The position numbers and the translations under genes were made by a program. From a virus, in the IMG/VR virus record IMGVR_UViG_3300045125_000029, positions 1 to 43,579 of that record: DNA of 43,579 bases. One strand, written 5' to 3'. How positions within the stretch are numbered: position 1 is the first letter of the stretch; each line of letters opens with the position of its first letter. Below are positions 16,974 to 27,085 of the stretch, piece after piece. Below the pieces are notes generated by a model, which worked only from the letters and a program-made list of their open reading frames with translations, had not been told where the DNA came from and ran no database searches.

Positions 16974-18945
16974 ATGAGCAAGTTGCAGGCCGCACTTAGC
17001 CTGGCGCGGGGCTTTCCCGTGTTCCCGCTTGTGCCGAACGGTAAAGAACCCTTGTACGACGACTGGCCGTCTATCGCGACGACGGACCCGAACGCTATAC
17101 GCCAAATGTGGACGGACCCCGTACTTCAGGCGTTGAACGTGATTGCAACATAGGCACGAAGTGCAACGACATGGTTGTCGTTGACGTTGACGTGAAGGAC
17201 GGCAAGGACGGACACAATGAATACATGCAACTCGGTGGAACGTACGAGACGCTTGTTGTACAAACTACTAGCGGCGGATACCACTGCTATTTCGAAGGCC
17301 CGGATAGTGCAAACATTTCTATCAGTAACGCCGTCGATATCCGCAGCCACAACGGGTTCGCGGTCGCGCCGGGATCAACTATCGACGGCAAAGCGTACAC
17401 AATCGTACGCGACGTTGCGCCGGTATGGGTTCCGTACAGTGTCGAAAGCAGATTGCAGCCGCCGTACTCGCGCCGTGAAGGTGCGGTGTCGGAAGCCCTC
17501 GACACGCCCGCCGCAGTCACGGCAGGTATCCGCTTTCTTGAAAGCGCACCGCCAGCGATAGAAGGCCAGCGGGGCGACGAAACAACCTTTGTCACCGCCG
17601 CGCGCCTAGTGCGCGTGAACTCGCCCTTGTCGGTCGATACCGCGTTCAGTCTTATGGCGCAGTACTACAACCCGCGTTGTGTGCCGCCAGTGGCAATTAG
17701 ACGAGTTGCGGGAAAGGTCGAAAACGCTGCAGCATACGGCACGGCGGACATGGGTCGCCTAGACCCGTCTGTCACCTTCGCCACGGTGAGCGTTCAGCCC
17801 CCGCCGTCTATCTTCGCCCAAGTGCAAGCGGTATTCGGTAACGCTACCGCCCCGGCCCAACTGCCGCCCCGGCCTTGGATGATTGACCGGCTGTTGATGC
17901 TGCACGAAAACACCCTGTTGCTCGCGCCCGGTTCTGTCGGCAAGTCGTCCCTTGTGCTGGCCATTGCGGCGCATCTGGCGCTAGGGCTAGACTTCAACGG
18001 ATACCGTACGCGCGTTCAGTGCAAGTCTGTCGTGTACAACGGCGAAGACGACGTGAACGAACAGACACGCCGCCTGTTGGCGATTTGCATCGCGTACAAG
18101 CTGGACTTTGACGTGGTGCGCTCGCGCGTCATGCTGCTATCTTCCGACCACATAGACCTTAAGCTTGTCGCGGCGCAAGGCCACGTGCCGTACCGTAACG
18201 ACGCGATGTACAGACAGCTTATCGAAGTCTTGTCCGACCCCGACGTCGGCATGTTCGGCGCTGACCCTTTGATTGACATGCACGCCAGTGGACGAAGGGA
18301 ACAACGTCCACATGAACTTTGTCATGCAGACATTCAAGCACGCGGCTAAGGAAGGCAACGTAGCGAACTTGATTGCGCACCACACGTCGAAAGGCGGCGG
18401 GCAGAAGCAAAGAGGACCGCGTAGGCAACATGGACATTGCTCGCGGTGCGTCCGGTATCGTGTACGTAAGTCTCGTATCGCGTACACACTCATGAACGCG
18501 ACGCAACGAAGATTGCGAGGAATACGGTATGCAGGACGCCGAACGAGGCTTGTGGGTTCGTCTTGACGACGCCAAGATGAACTTGGCGCTGGCGTCCAAC
18601 AAGGCGTCGTGGTTCAAACGCGAGACTGTGCAACTGACGAACGGCGACGCCGTGGGCGTGCTGCGCCCTGCCACAATGGCCAAGAGTACCGGACAGATAC
18701 GGATACGTCTTGCGGATATCCTCATGGATACAATGACCGCTAACGGACAAGCTACGATGACGATAAGTCAAGCCGTGGCCGTGGTGAAGACGAACGAACC
18801 GCTGTACGCCAACAAGACTGACGCCGACGTGAAGAAAAGGCTTGAAGGACTGTTCGCAACTGCGGTAGAAGTGAAAGGACGAACGCTGCACGCGCGCCGT
18901 GAGGGCGAGGGTGCGAAAGCGTCGCTAGTCATAGTAATGGAATGA
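16974..18945 (+). CDS. Primase-polymerase fused to RepA-type helicase ATPase (several frameshifts)
   Basis: About 655 residues. The N-terminal prim-pol domain has GFPVFPLVPNGKEPLYDDWP at the start, the catalytic Asp-x-Asp in VVVDVDVKDG at about residues 70-72, and TSGGYHCYFEGP and SHNGFAVAPGS. The second domain is a RecA-fold ATPase with Walker A APGSVGKSS at about residue 317 and Walker B FGADPLIDM at about 425. The C-terminus has MNLALASNKASWFKRETVQL, seen in RepA-like helicases. Pieces: 16974-17153, 17108-18349, the 18273 frame, and 18529-18945. It would make primers and unwind the fork for the polymerase encoded upstream. Confidence 0.8.
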
Positions 18946-18949
18946 CGAC

Positions 18950-19223
18950 ATGTCCAAAAGATTTCTCGTACACGTACACCGCACCGATAAAGTCGGGACG
19001 TGTTTCTGGCTTACCGAAGACAGCACGTTGACGACCGACGTGACGCTGGCGTACGAGTTTACAAATCGCGCGGCGAGTACACGCGCTGTACTGGACATGA
19101 TCAACGGCGAAGCCGAAAAGTTGAGCGAGTTCTGGCGGACTTATATCATTCGAAGCGTTTGAACACCCGGTCGAAGCCGCAGAACTTCCGGCGTCGATTC
19201 GAACGACAATGAAGATGCACTAG
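18950..19223 (+). CDS. Small hypothetical protein (one frameshift)
   Basis: ATG 18950 starts MSKRFLVHVHRTDKVGTCF. The open frame stops at 19162, but an indel near 19140 restores EAFEHPVEAAELPASI to TAG 19221-19223, giving about 90 residues. It is a mixed alpha/beta protein without recognisable motifs. It follows the primase by four bases and precedes the zinc-finger gene by two. Confidence 0.5.
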
Positions 19224-19225
19224 CC

Positions 19226-19540
19226 ATGCGGGTCACGACAGAGTGCCTAGAGTGCGGTGCGAACTTCACGGCCAAGGGCTACGGCAAAGACTTCTGCGGG
19301 GCGGCGTGCCGTCAGAAGTTCAACAACAGGCGCGCCATGCGCGGTGCTGTCCTGTACGATCTGGTTATGGCACAGATTGAAACGCCAGTCATATACGACA
19401 AGTACGAACTGGCCGGGCGCAGCGCCCGTATGATCGAAGCTTGGCGGAAGGAAGATCGGGAAGCGGAACGGACGCGTACGACGAAACGTATATTCGAGAT
19501 ACACGTTGCTACGTTGCCGTACCAGTTCACCCGCTCTTAG
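19226..19540 (+). CDS. Treble-clef zinc-finger protein, last rightward gene
   Basis: 104 residues, intact. The N-terminus has two cysteine pairs (CLECGANF and CGAACRQKF) spaced like the C-terminal zinc fingers of small phage and transposon DNA-binding proteins. A basic and then charged helical region follows (RMIEAWRKEDREAERTRTTK). It probably binds nucleic acid. The gene ends the rightward unit, and its last 14 bases overlap the end of the oppositely oriented gene at 19527-19865. Confidence 0.65.
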   Translation: MRVTTECLECGANFTAKGYGKDFCGAACRQKFNNRRAMRGAVLYDLVMAQIETPVIYDKYELAGRSARMIEAWRKEDREAERTRTTKRIFEIHVATLPYQFTRS

Positions 19541-19865
19541 CGCGCTCCACCAGTACGGCAACGAGATTGTCAAGTCGTGTGTTCGACTGCTGCGTGTGCG
19601 TACGCACTTCCGCTGCCAGCCCTTGAAGCGCGACGTTCATCTGTTGCACGTGTGCGTCAAGATCGGTGCGTTTGCTGTATTCGTCACGAACGCGGTTGAT
19701 GCGCTCGTGCAGGGCCTTGGCTTCTTTGTCGGCTTCGTCGCGCGCTTGGTTCACCATGGCGGTAAACGTACCGATCAATGATCGGTCGCGGGCGATGACA
19801 CCGCCGACAACGGTTAGCAGACCGATGACACCGCCCGCGAGGGCGGCGAGTTCGGCGACTTCCAT
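19527..19865 (-). CDS. Membrane-anchored coiled-coil protein, lysis cassette
   Basis: 112 residues from ATG 19865. An N-terminal transmembrane helix (LAALAGGVIGLLTVVGGVIA, about residues 5-24) is followed by a long charged coiled coil (NQARDEADKEAKALHERINR and later heptads to VLVERAKSG). This layout fits an inner-membrane spanin or a DUF2730-like protein. Its place next to holin-like and lysozyme genes favours a lysis accessory role. A matching outer-membrane spanin was not found. It ends convergently with the zinc-finger gene. Confidence 0.55.
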   Translation of the reverse strand: MEVAELAALAGGVIGLLTVVGGVIARDRSLIGTFTAMVNQARDEADKEAKALHERINRVRDEYSKRTDLDAHVQQMNVALQGLAAEVRTHTQQSNTRLDNLVAVLVERAKSG

Positions 19866-19873
19866 CGGATAGC

Positions 19874-20095
19874 CTACCGCGTGCCGAACTTGGCGAAGAT
19901 ACCGCCAGTCAGGCCCACCGTGGACGCCAGCATGGCCGCGATGCCCTGCAAGCTGAACTGGATCGTCAGCCAGTCGGAACCGTCGAAGGCCACGTTGATC
20001 CAGCCGATGCCCCATGCGGCGAACAGGCCGGGCACGGACGACGCGGCGTAGATCGCCAGTCGCACGAACACGTTGGTAAGGATACTGGTGATCAC
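19874..20095 (-). CDS. Holin-like small membrane protein
   Basis: About 73 residues from GTG 20095, chosen because AAGGAAGCGCC lies just upstream; the open frame extends further without a ribosome site. There are two hydrophobic stretches (about residues 9-30, with LAIYAASSVPGLFAAWG, and 42-66, with GIAAMLASTVGLTGG) and a short basic end (FAKFGTR). With the SAR-type lysozyme encoded directly upstream this could be a pinholin or holin. The class is inferred from context, as holins lack sequence motifs. Confidence 0.55.
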   Translation of the reverse strand: MITSILTNVFVRLAIYAASSVPGLFAAWGIGWINVAFDGSDWLTIQFSLQGIAAMLASTVGLTGGIFAKFGTR

Positions 20096-20156
20096 GGCGC
20101 TTCCTTTCGTTATAGCGAAGACGTACACAAGCGATACTCCGCCTGCCTGCGGTTAG

Positions 20157-20620
20157 TCAACCCCGGATGACCTTTCCGCCCGCCTTATCCCATTTCAGGA
20201 GTTCGGTGCACGCGGCGCGCCAGTCGCCAGCGTTGGCCCGCTGGCGAGTGTGGACCGGCAAGCCGCCCCGATGCCGACGTTGTAGGTCCACGACGTCAAG
20301 GCCACCTGTACGCCCTGCGGCTGCGCCGGAAGCGACGGAATGCACGCCGTCAGCCCGTCTCTGTAGCCCTTCAAGGACCGCGCCAGCATGTCTTGGCACT
20401 CGCTTGCGGTGTAGCTGTCGCCCGGCCCGACGCCCTTCGTCTCGCCGTAGCACACCGTCCACACGGGCGGCGACGCAATGCGGTCAAGATACGCGTCGGT
20501 GCGCAGCCCTTCCCACGGCCCGACGAAAGCCGCCGTGGCGATAAGCACGGCCCCCGCCGCGCCAGTCACTTTCTTCGCGGGCGTGTTGAACAGCGACTTG
20601 ATCCAGTTCCATAACGACAT
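20157..20620 (-). CDS. SAR endolysin, T4-type (GH24) lysozyme (frameshifted)
   Basis: About 154 residues from ATG 20620. An N-terminal weakly hydrophobic helix (GAAGAVLIATAAFVG, about residues 20-34) just before the catalytic region is the mark of a signal-anchor-release endolysin. Catalytic Glu is in WEGLR (about residue 37), followed by YLDRIASPPVWTVCYGET, with Asp at 46 and Thr at about 55. The Asp-Thr spacing is three residues longer than in most relatives. ALTSWTYNVGIGAA is conserved. The frame breaks near 20270, and the 3' piece in another frame ends DKAGGKVIRG at 20157. It degrades peptidoglycan at the end of infection. Confidence 0.8.
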
Positions 20621-20630
20621 GATGCGTTCC

Positions 20631-21086
20631 TCACATATCGGCGTATTTGCGGAAAAAGTCGTCAAGCTGTTCAGCCGTTTTGCCTTGCTGCGCGGCGAGT
20701 GCGACGACAAGCGCATCGTTGCGAAGCACGACGGACGGCAGTTTGGCCTTGGTACGCGCCGCGAAACGCTGCGCTTGCGGCAGGCCAGCGATAAGCGCGT
20801 TGACCGCAGCGGGCAGTTGCCGGTTCGCCCACGCGTCGCCCTCTGTCTCAGTGATCCATCCCTCGGCGACAAGCCCGATAAGAAGCTGCGCGAAGGAGAG
20901 TTCTTGCGGAACGGGTGACGGCATGGGCGGTGTTGCCTGCCACTTACCACCAATCCACTCAAAACCCGCCCCCGGCCTCAAAGGGACTTCGGTCGTTCCC
21001 TCGAGGTACGAGGCCCGAACCGCGCTAGACGCACCTCCGACAGCCTGCCAGTAGCCACGTTGCGGGTGATAAAAACCTACTTCCAT
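20631..21086 (-). CDS. Tail-fibre-associated hypothetical protein
   Basis: 151 residues from ATG 21086 (GGAAGGAAC upstream). Two further in-frame ATGs at 21104 and 21122 lie in an 18-base tandem repeat, the former overlapping the fibre stop as TAATG. The N-terminal part (VGFYHPQRGYWQAVGG, then GTTEVPLRPGAGFEWIGGKW) resembles the beta-rich proteins found directly after tail fibres in this phage group. The C-terminal part is helical with a Glu/Gln-rich end. A fibre-assembly or attachment role is possible by position. Confidence 0.6.
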   Translation of the reverse strand: MEVGFYHPQRGYWQAVGGASSAVRASYLEGTTEVPLRPGAGFEWIGGKWQATPPMPSPVPQELSFAQLLIGLVAEGWITETEGDAWANRQLPAAVNALIAGLPQAQRFAARTKAKLPSVVLRNDALVVALAAQQGKTAEQLDDFFRKYADM

Positions 21087-21103
21087 TGGCGAAGTTCCTT
21101 CCA

Positions 21104-22593
21104 TTAGCGAAGTTCCGTCCATCCAGTTAGCGTCCCAGACCCACTAACAAGCCTGAACCGATAGTAAACCCCATTCGGGACAACGACCGTTCCGCACACG
21201 GTGGCGTCTGTCCAAGAGGACCCTACGTTGTGAGCGTTACTTGCCACCACGACCCAAGTCGAGTTATTTAGCGAAACCTCAATTACCAGATTTGAAGCAC
21301 CTGCAGTCGACGCCCTTGGCGCGATGACAATCGGTCGCCCGGTCGTGTTCTGGTAGCTGGTTCCGATAACCCTAGAACCGCTCACACTCTGCCAAGTCTG
21401 ACCCCACCCGAGGCTGTTTGCCGTCATGTGCTGCTCTGCCATCAGCGGCGTCATAAGCTTGGTGTTGTCCGTTCCGGCTTCGGCTTCGGCCTGCGTCGCC
21501 AGCCTCGCGTCAAGCTGCTGTTTCGTCCGCAGCGACGACATGAACGAAGCGTTGTCGGCCCCTGCTTCGTGCCAGTGCTTGAGACGCCAGCCCGCTACCG
21601 CGCACGACCCACGATTGCAGCGCTCCCGCTACGCGCCGCCTAGAATGTACAATTTCGCTCGTAGCATGGAACAGCGACATGCGCTCGTCGTCGGCGTCCA
21701 TCCGGTCGATAATCACGATGCCAGTGTCAGCCGCGACTACACCAGCCGGGAAGGTTCCAAGCGTCGTGCCGTCGAAACGATAGATACCCGACGCCAGCCC
21801 CGCCGTGTCTAGATTGGCAATCAGCGGCGCGTTGCCGGTAATGCCGTAGCCGAAGTTCTTGAAGTCAGCGGACGCCGCACTCGCCGCCGCCGCAGCTGCA
21901 CTCGCCAGTGCCTTTGCTGCGTGGTGCAGCGCGGAAAACTGCCCGGCGACAACCGGAACGTTTTCGGCCTTTTGCGCCCAATCGTTTGCAAGTTGCGCGG
22001 AACCTGCCGCTGCCGTGGCCGAATTGCTCGCCTCGGTCGCTTTCGTCAACGCAATCGCGGCGTTGGCCTGTGCGTTCGCGACGTCCTGCCCGGTCGGCCC
22101 GGCCACGATCTTGCCGTTCTTGTACAACAGCGTCGTGTCTTCGATAAGTTCTTCAATCTGCGGGTCTTGATCGACGTTCTTCGGCGACAGCTTGATAGCG
22201 CGTTGAAGCTGTTCGCCTTGCTGCGAAAAAACGCATCGCTGTTCTGTCGAACTCACGGGACAGAAAGCGTAGGTCGCGCACCGCGCCTTCCGACGTCACC
22301 GTCAGAAAGTCCATGACACGTCGGATGACGATACGGTTCGTCTCCGTCGGGTCCGCCGCAATCAGGTTGTTGATTTTTGTCAACAGCGACGCGGTTGGCG
22401 TTACCGTAAACGTGTTGAAGTTCACCGTGTCAAGCGCCACCGTGTAGTCGGTGTTGTATACGGCGATAAGGCTTTCTTTGCCGTAGTACACAACGACGTC
22501 TTCGACCTCGAACGCGGGGAAGTTGACCGGGATCGGCACGCCCGCAACGATATCCAACGCCTGTTGCGCTACCTGTTCTGTCGCGATTGCCAT
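21104..22593 (-). CDS. Tail fibre protein with T7-type N-terminal domain (frameshifted)
   Basis: About 495 residues from ATG 22593. The N-terminal domain (VPIPVNFPAFEVEDVVVYYG, then TNRIVIRRVMDFLT and RFLSREFDRTAMR) is the tail-attachment domain of T7 gp17-type fibres. A helical Ala-rich shaft follows (NAAIALTKATEASNSATAAA), and the C-terminal receptor-binding part is beta-rich (WQSVSGSRVIGTSYQNTTGR). Pieces: 22153-22593, 21510-22256 and 21104-21541; indels near 22240 and near 21540-21640. It would bind the host surface. The distal domain is short (about 140 residues). Confidence 0.8.
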
Positions 22594-22596
22594 TGC

Positions 22597-25500
22597 TTAT
22601 CCCCCGAATTGCGGTGCGCGGCTAGGTGCGTCTTGCCCCGGTGCCCACCAATATTCATTGCCACGTTCTTTCTTCTGGTTCGTCTGTCGCCGCTTCCACT
22701 TCGAATACGCTTTCGGGTCCGCGATTTCCTGCAGGCGGTCGAACACTTGACGCTCAAGCATAAGACGCGCCCACCAGATAGACGTACCGGGCGTGTACCG
22801 GCGTGCGAACTCGACGGCCTTTGCGGGAACTTACCTTCAAACTGGCCGTCGGACAAGCTGCCAAGCGTGTTGGCGAACTCGAAGGTGTCGCCAAGCAGAA
22901 GGTCCGTCGTGTCGCCAAGGAACTGCACAAGCGGCCCTGCGGCCACGTCCTGCGGTCCCGCCCCGAACTCGTTTACCCCGGTAAACAGAAAGTCGCCCCA
23001 AATCGACAACGCCCCGCCAGACAAGAACGCCTTGCCTAGAAATTCAGGGCTGTCCATCGGCAGGGGGTCACGGCCCCGCGATAGTTCGCGCAGTTGAGTT
23101 CCCAAGGCCCCCACCAACGTCATGCCCGCCCCTAAGCCAGCGTAGAACGCGACGCGGCCTTTGACCGACGGCGACATCATGCCAAGCCGCCCATAGATCA
23201 TCATGAACGATATCGGGAAGTTCTTGTACATGCTGAACGAATACAACAGCGCCCCGGCCAGCGTATCGGGGCGTGTCGTGCTTTTCAGCGCAACACCGCC
23301 TTCAATCGTGCTTTCGGGAACCATCGTCTTCGCTTCGTCGTAGATCATGCCTTGGAACTTGCGGAACAAAGCGTCGCGGTTCGGCATGTCCGTTTTCAGC
23401 ACGTCGATTGGCCGCATGAACTGCACACCTTTGCGCGGTTCCCACGGCTGTACCGCTTTGCGCAGCGCATCCCATTCGTCTGCCGTAATGCCGTAGCGCT
23501 CCATAACGCGGTTGAACGGCAGTTGGTCAAACGTCATGTCGCGCGACCGGTGCAACAGCCCCATGAACTCCGATTGTACCGACCAGCGCGCGGCGCGCGT
23601 ATGGCCCGCCATAAGCGAAAGACGCATAGTCGTTTCAGACAAGTGGCGCGACGCGGCGGGACCGACGGTCGCTACACCCGTCCAGCGCGACGCGGCGTAA
23701 GTCGCCATAACAGCTTGATCCATTACAAAGCCGCTTTGGTTCGCGATGACGCGCTGAAAGTCTTTCCCCGTCGCAAGGGAACGTAGCGGGTCGGCCACCA
23801 ATGATTTAAGGTAGGTGGACACGCCGCCGAAAAGCCCCATGTTGTTCAAAGCACGTGTTGCCACGGTTTGCATAAAGTCGCCGGGTATGGCGAGAAACGA
23901 CGCACTTCCGAGTTGCGCGGCGGTGAGAATGTTCGACGTGCCTGTTACCAGCGCGCCGAACGCGCTGTGCGGGTCCATTGGATTTTGACGCGTCGCCGTT
24001 TCGAACATGGGTTCGAATTTGTTTTTCAAGATTGCTTCGGCGTGCGCAAGTTCTTGCCCGCCATATTTCGAAGCTTCTTTGCGTACGATTGACTGCAGGT
24101 TCATCGCAGTCATTTCGGGGTTCGGCCCGAACGTTTCAATCAACGCAATCTTGTGCGACATGTCTTCGATATGGCGCACCATGACTTCAAACGGATTGCC
24201 GTCGCCGTACGCCTCGTGCGCTTGCAACCAAGCGTCGGCGTTCTTGTAGTGCATAAAGCGATGATTGTCGATCATGTTTCCGACAGCCCGCCCGCGACCG
24301 CGAAACGCCGTTGCGTCAATCTTTGACGCGCCGTCAGAAACAAGAGTGTCGAACACTTTGCCAAGCACCGCCGCGCGGTCTTTCGGTTCGATCATCTTGC
24401 CGTCAGGCCACCGCGTCTTGTTCCAATCCAATTGGTCAAGGTGCATCTTTACGAACGCTTCGCGCCCGCCTTTCGCGACGCGCACGGCGTTCATTGACTG
24501 CGGCATGTAGCGCGAAAGCTTGCTCATGGTTCCGCCCGCCGCGTTGAACATGTCCACGGCCAGATCAGCGATTTTTAGCCAAGCGTCGGCTACAGCTTTG
24601 GCGCTCGCGTCGCCCGTAGCCTCGCCCGCCACTTCGCGTACAATGTTCGGAAGGTGCGCTTTACCTTTTGCCGACCGAATGCGCCTTTGCCGACCGTTTC
24701 AGTGTGTCGTTGAAAAGCGCATAAAGTTGCCCCGGATTGTATCTTTGTTCGTCGTGTACGAAAGGCCGGAAAAGCGCGGATCGTGTTCAATCAAAGACAC
24801 AGCGGCGCGGGCCACCGCCGTACCTTTGGAACCGCGTTTGCCGTCCATAAGAAACTTGGACACTGGCGCGTCTGCGCCTTGCTGTACACGCGCGATGTTT
24901 TCAGCTTGGATAGCCAGCATCTTTGCGCTACGTTTAGCGCGTTCTTGCGCCTCGCGCGATATGTTTTCGAATACCTCTTTCATCGCAAACATGCCAGCCG
25001 CGCCGGGGTCCTTGCCGTCGGCTTGGTGCGCTTTCATGCGGTCTTGAAATTCGTCAGTGATTTCCTTGATACGCTTGTGGCCGAAGCCCCGCGCTTTCAA
25101 GCCGTCACGAATGCAAGTTACGAACGACGCGGCATCGAACATGTTGTAATCGCCTCTAGTTCTGTTTCGCTGTTGCGGTTCGTTTCGATCATTTCGCGCA
25201 CTGACATTTCTTTGGCGGTGCCGTCGTCAAGTTCAACAAACAGCCTGTCGTCAAGCGAAAACTTATGGTTGCCTACAGTGAGCGTGTTGTCTGCCGTTTC
25301 GCCAAGCGCGCTTTTCATTGTTTGGCGAAACGCTTCCAAACCTTCGTCAAACACTTTGGCTTCTTCTGCCAATACGCGCTGTGCAGTTTCGGCGGAAGTC
25401 ATTCCTGTTTGATCCGGTCGGGCGCGGCGCATGACAGGGGACCGGTCGGCCAAGGCAACAGCGGTGTCGTAATCCGGCAACGCGTCTTTTACAGGTGCGT

Positions 25501-27085
25501 TGACTTCCGTCCGCCCCGCTTTGTACGCGTTCCAAACTTCGTCCATAAGCGCCGTGTCAGGTGCCCATTCGCCACGCGCTTTTGCGTACGCACGCCCGAT
25601 AAGCGGCGCAAGGTCGCGCATCTGTTCGTCAGCTTTGGCGAGTTCTTTGCGCACCGCTGTAATGTCTGGTGTCTCTTTGTCTTCGCGGCTTCCAACAGCT
25701 TCGCTTTGTCGGCACGCGCTTCTGCGATTTCGGCTTTGATATTCGTCTTGTTCTTAATGCCTTGCACCGAACGCCGCCGCGCTTCTAGCGCAGCGATACG
25801 CTTGTCAATCGCTTCAAGCGTCGTATCGACGTCCTTGGCCCGGCCCTGCCCGAGTTCTTCAATCCAGCGGCGGAACGTTTCTTTACGCTCCAATAGCTTT
25901 TCGTAGCGCATGAACGCCGGTTCGTCTGCCGCACGCGCAGCTTGGTAAAGACGGTTGTTGTTCAACGCTGCCGATACGTCAACCTGTGGGTTCGCCGTGT
26001 CGGGCGTGTACGTCGCCGCATCGGTGCGTGGCTTGACGAACGCGGGCGGCGGGGCATCCCACTTATCCAGAACACCCGTTATTTCGTTAAGATCGGCAAC
26101 AGTTCTGGCCTTACCCACCCGGATACCGGACAGGGGCGCGACGTCCGCCAGATAGTCGATATGCGCAGAAGGGTCCGCTTCCAGACGGGCCGCTCCCGCC
26201 TCGACCTTAAGCTGATCGGGCGGCGGCAGTGCAAGCCGTTCAGACGGTTCGCCTACGACGTCCGTAACCTTGGGCGGCGGATCGCTTGGCGTGGACCGGA
26301 AGAACCTGCGGCTTCCATAGGCCAGCACCTCGCCCCCGCTTGGATTACGCCACCCGCGACCGCAGCGCCCCTACCCGCGTGAGGGCGTCCTGCCACCCGC
26401 TCGACAGGCCCATAAGATCACGGCTTTCCTGCACGCCGGTAAACTGGTTGATCGCTTCGATTGCGCCTTGCGACCCCGACTGCATAAGAATGCGCTGCAG
26501 CGCCGTCTTGCCCGCGCCGCCAATACCCAACGTGGCGAAGTTCAGCGGGTCGGTAGTCGGTTCGACTGACGCTTTCACCGCGCCGATGAACGAACCGAAC
26601 GAACCACCCCACGTACGCCGTTGCGTTTGGTCCAGAATTTCAGCGTTGCGTGCGTCGCGCGCAACGACTTCGAACATTTGTTTCGACGTGTACAAGTGTA
26701 AATCGGGACGTGTGCGCTGTATTTCAGTGATCCGTTTGTCGTACTCCGCCACACGTGCAGCCGTTTCAGGGTCCACGTACCTGTCGCGCGCGACGCGCGC
26801 CGCGCCAGCATACACCCCGCCCATATCGTAGTCAAACGCATCCGACAGCGCGGCGTCTGTCGTGTTCAGGTAAGGTACGTCGTCAATGCCAGCTTTGCGC
26901 AGTACTTCTGCCTGCTTGTAGTCTTGTTCGTAGAATGCGTACTCCAAGCCGTACAGCGAACTCGTCTTGCGCTGCGCGTCAACCGAAGCTTCGTAAGACG
27001 CCCAAAAGCCGACAAGCGGTCCAAGCGCGGCGCTTTCGACCGTGACGGAAGTCGCGTCCTGATTTACGTCGCCAAGTATCGTCAC
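22597..27085 (-). CDS. Large internal virion / ejection protein, gp16-like (five or more frameshifts)
   Basis: Five open stretches in series (26345-27085, 25489-26328, 25118-25654, 24699-25142 and 22569-24632) read as one protein of about 1,490 residues, with the end (FARRYTPGTSIWWARLMLER to PSRAPQFGG) in yet another frame stopping at 22597. It is helical with scattered hydrophobic stretches (LGAGMTLVGALGTQL; GASKIDATAFRGRGRAVGNM) and no enzymatic motif. Size and place, last of three internal proteins just before the tail fibre, match the T7 gp16-like ejection protein that forms the DNA channel across the cell envelope. GTG 27085 overlaps the previous stop (GTGA). Confidence 0.75.

Noticed and set aside
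21104-22593. Diversity-generating retroelement, as in the related phage BPP-1
   Set aside because: No reverse transcriptase gene, template repeat or variable repeat near the tail fibre is visible in either strand.
22597-27085. Five separate internal virion proteins in series
   Set aside because: None of the pieces after the first has a ribosome site and proper start at its opening; sequence flows from frame to frame, so one broken gene fits better.
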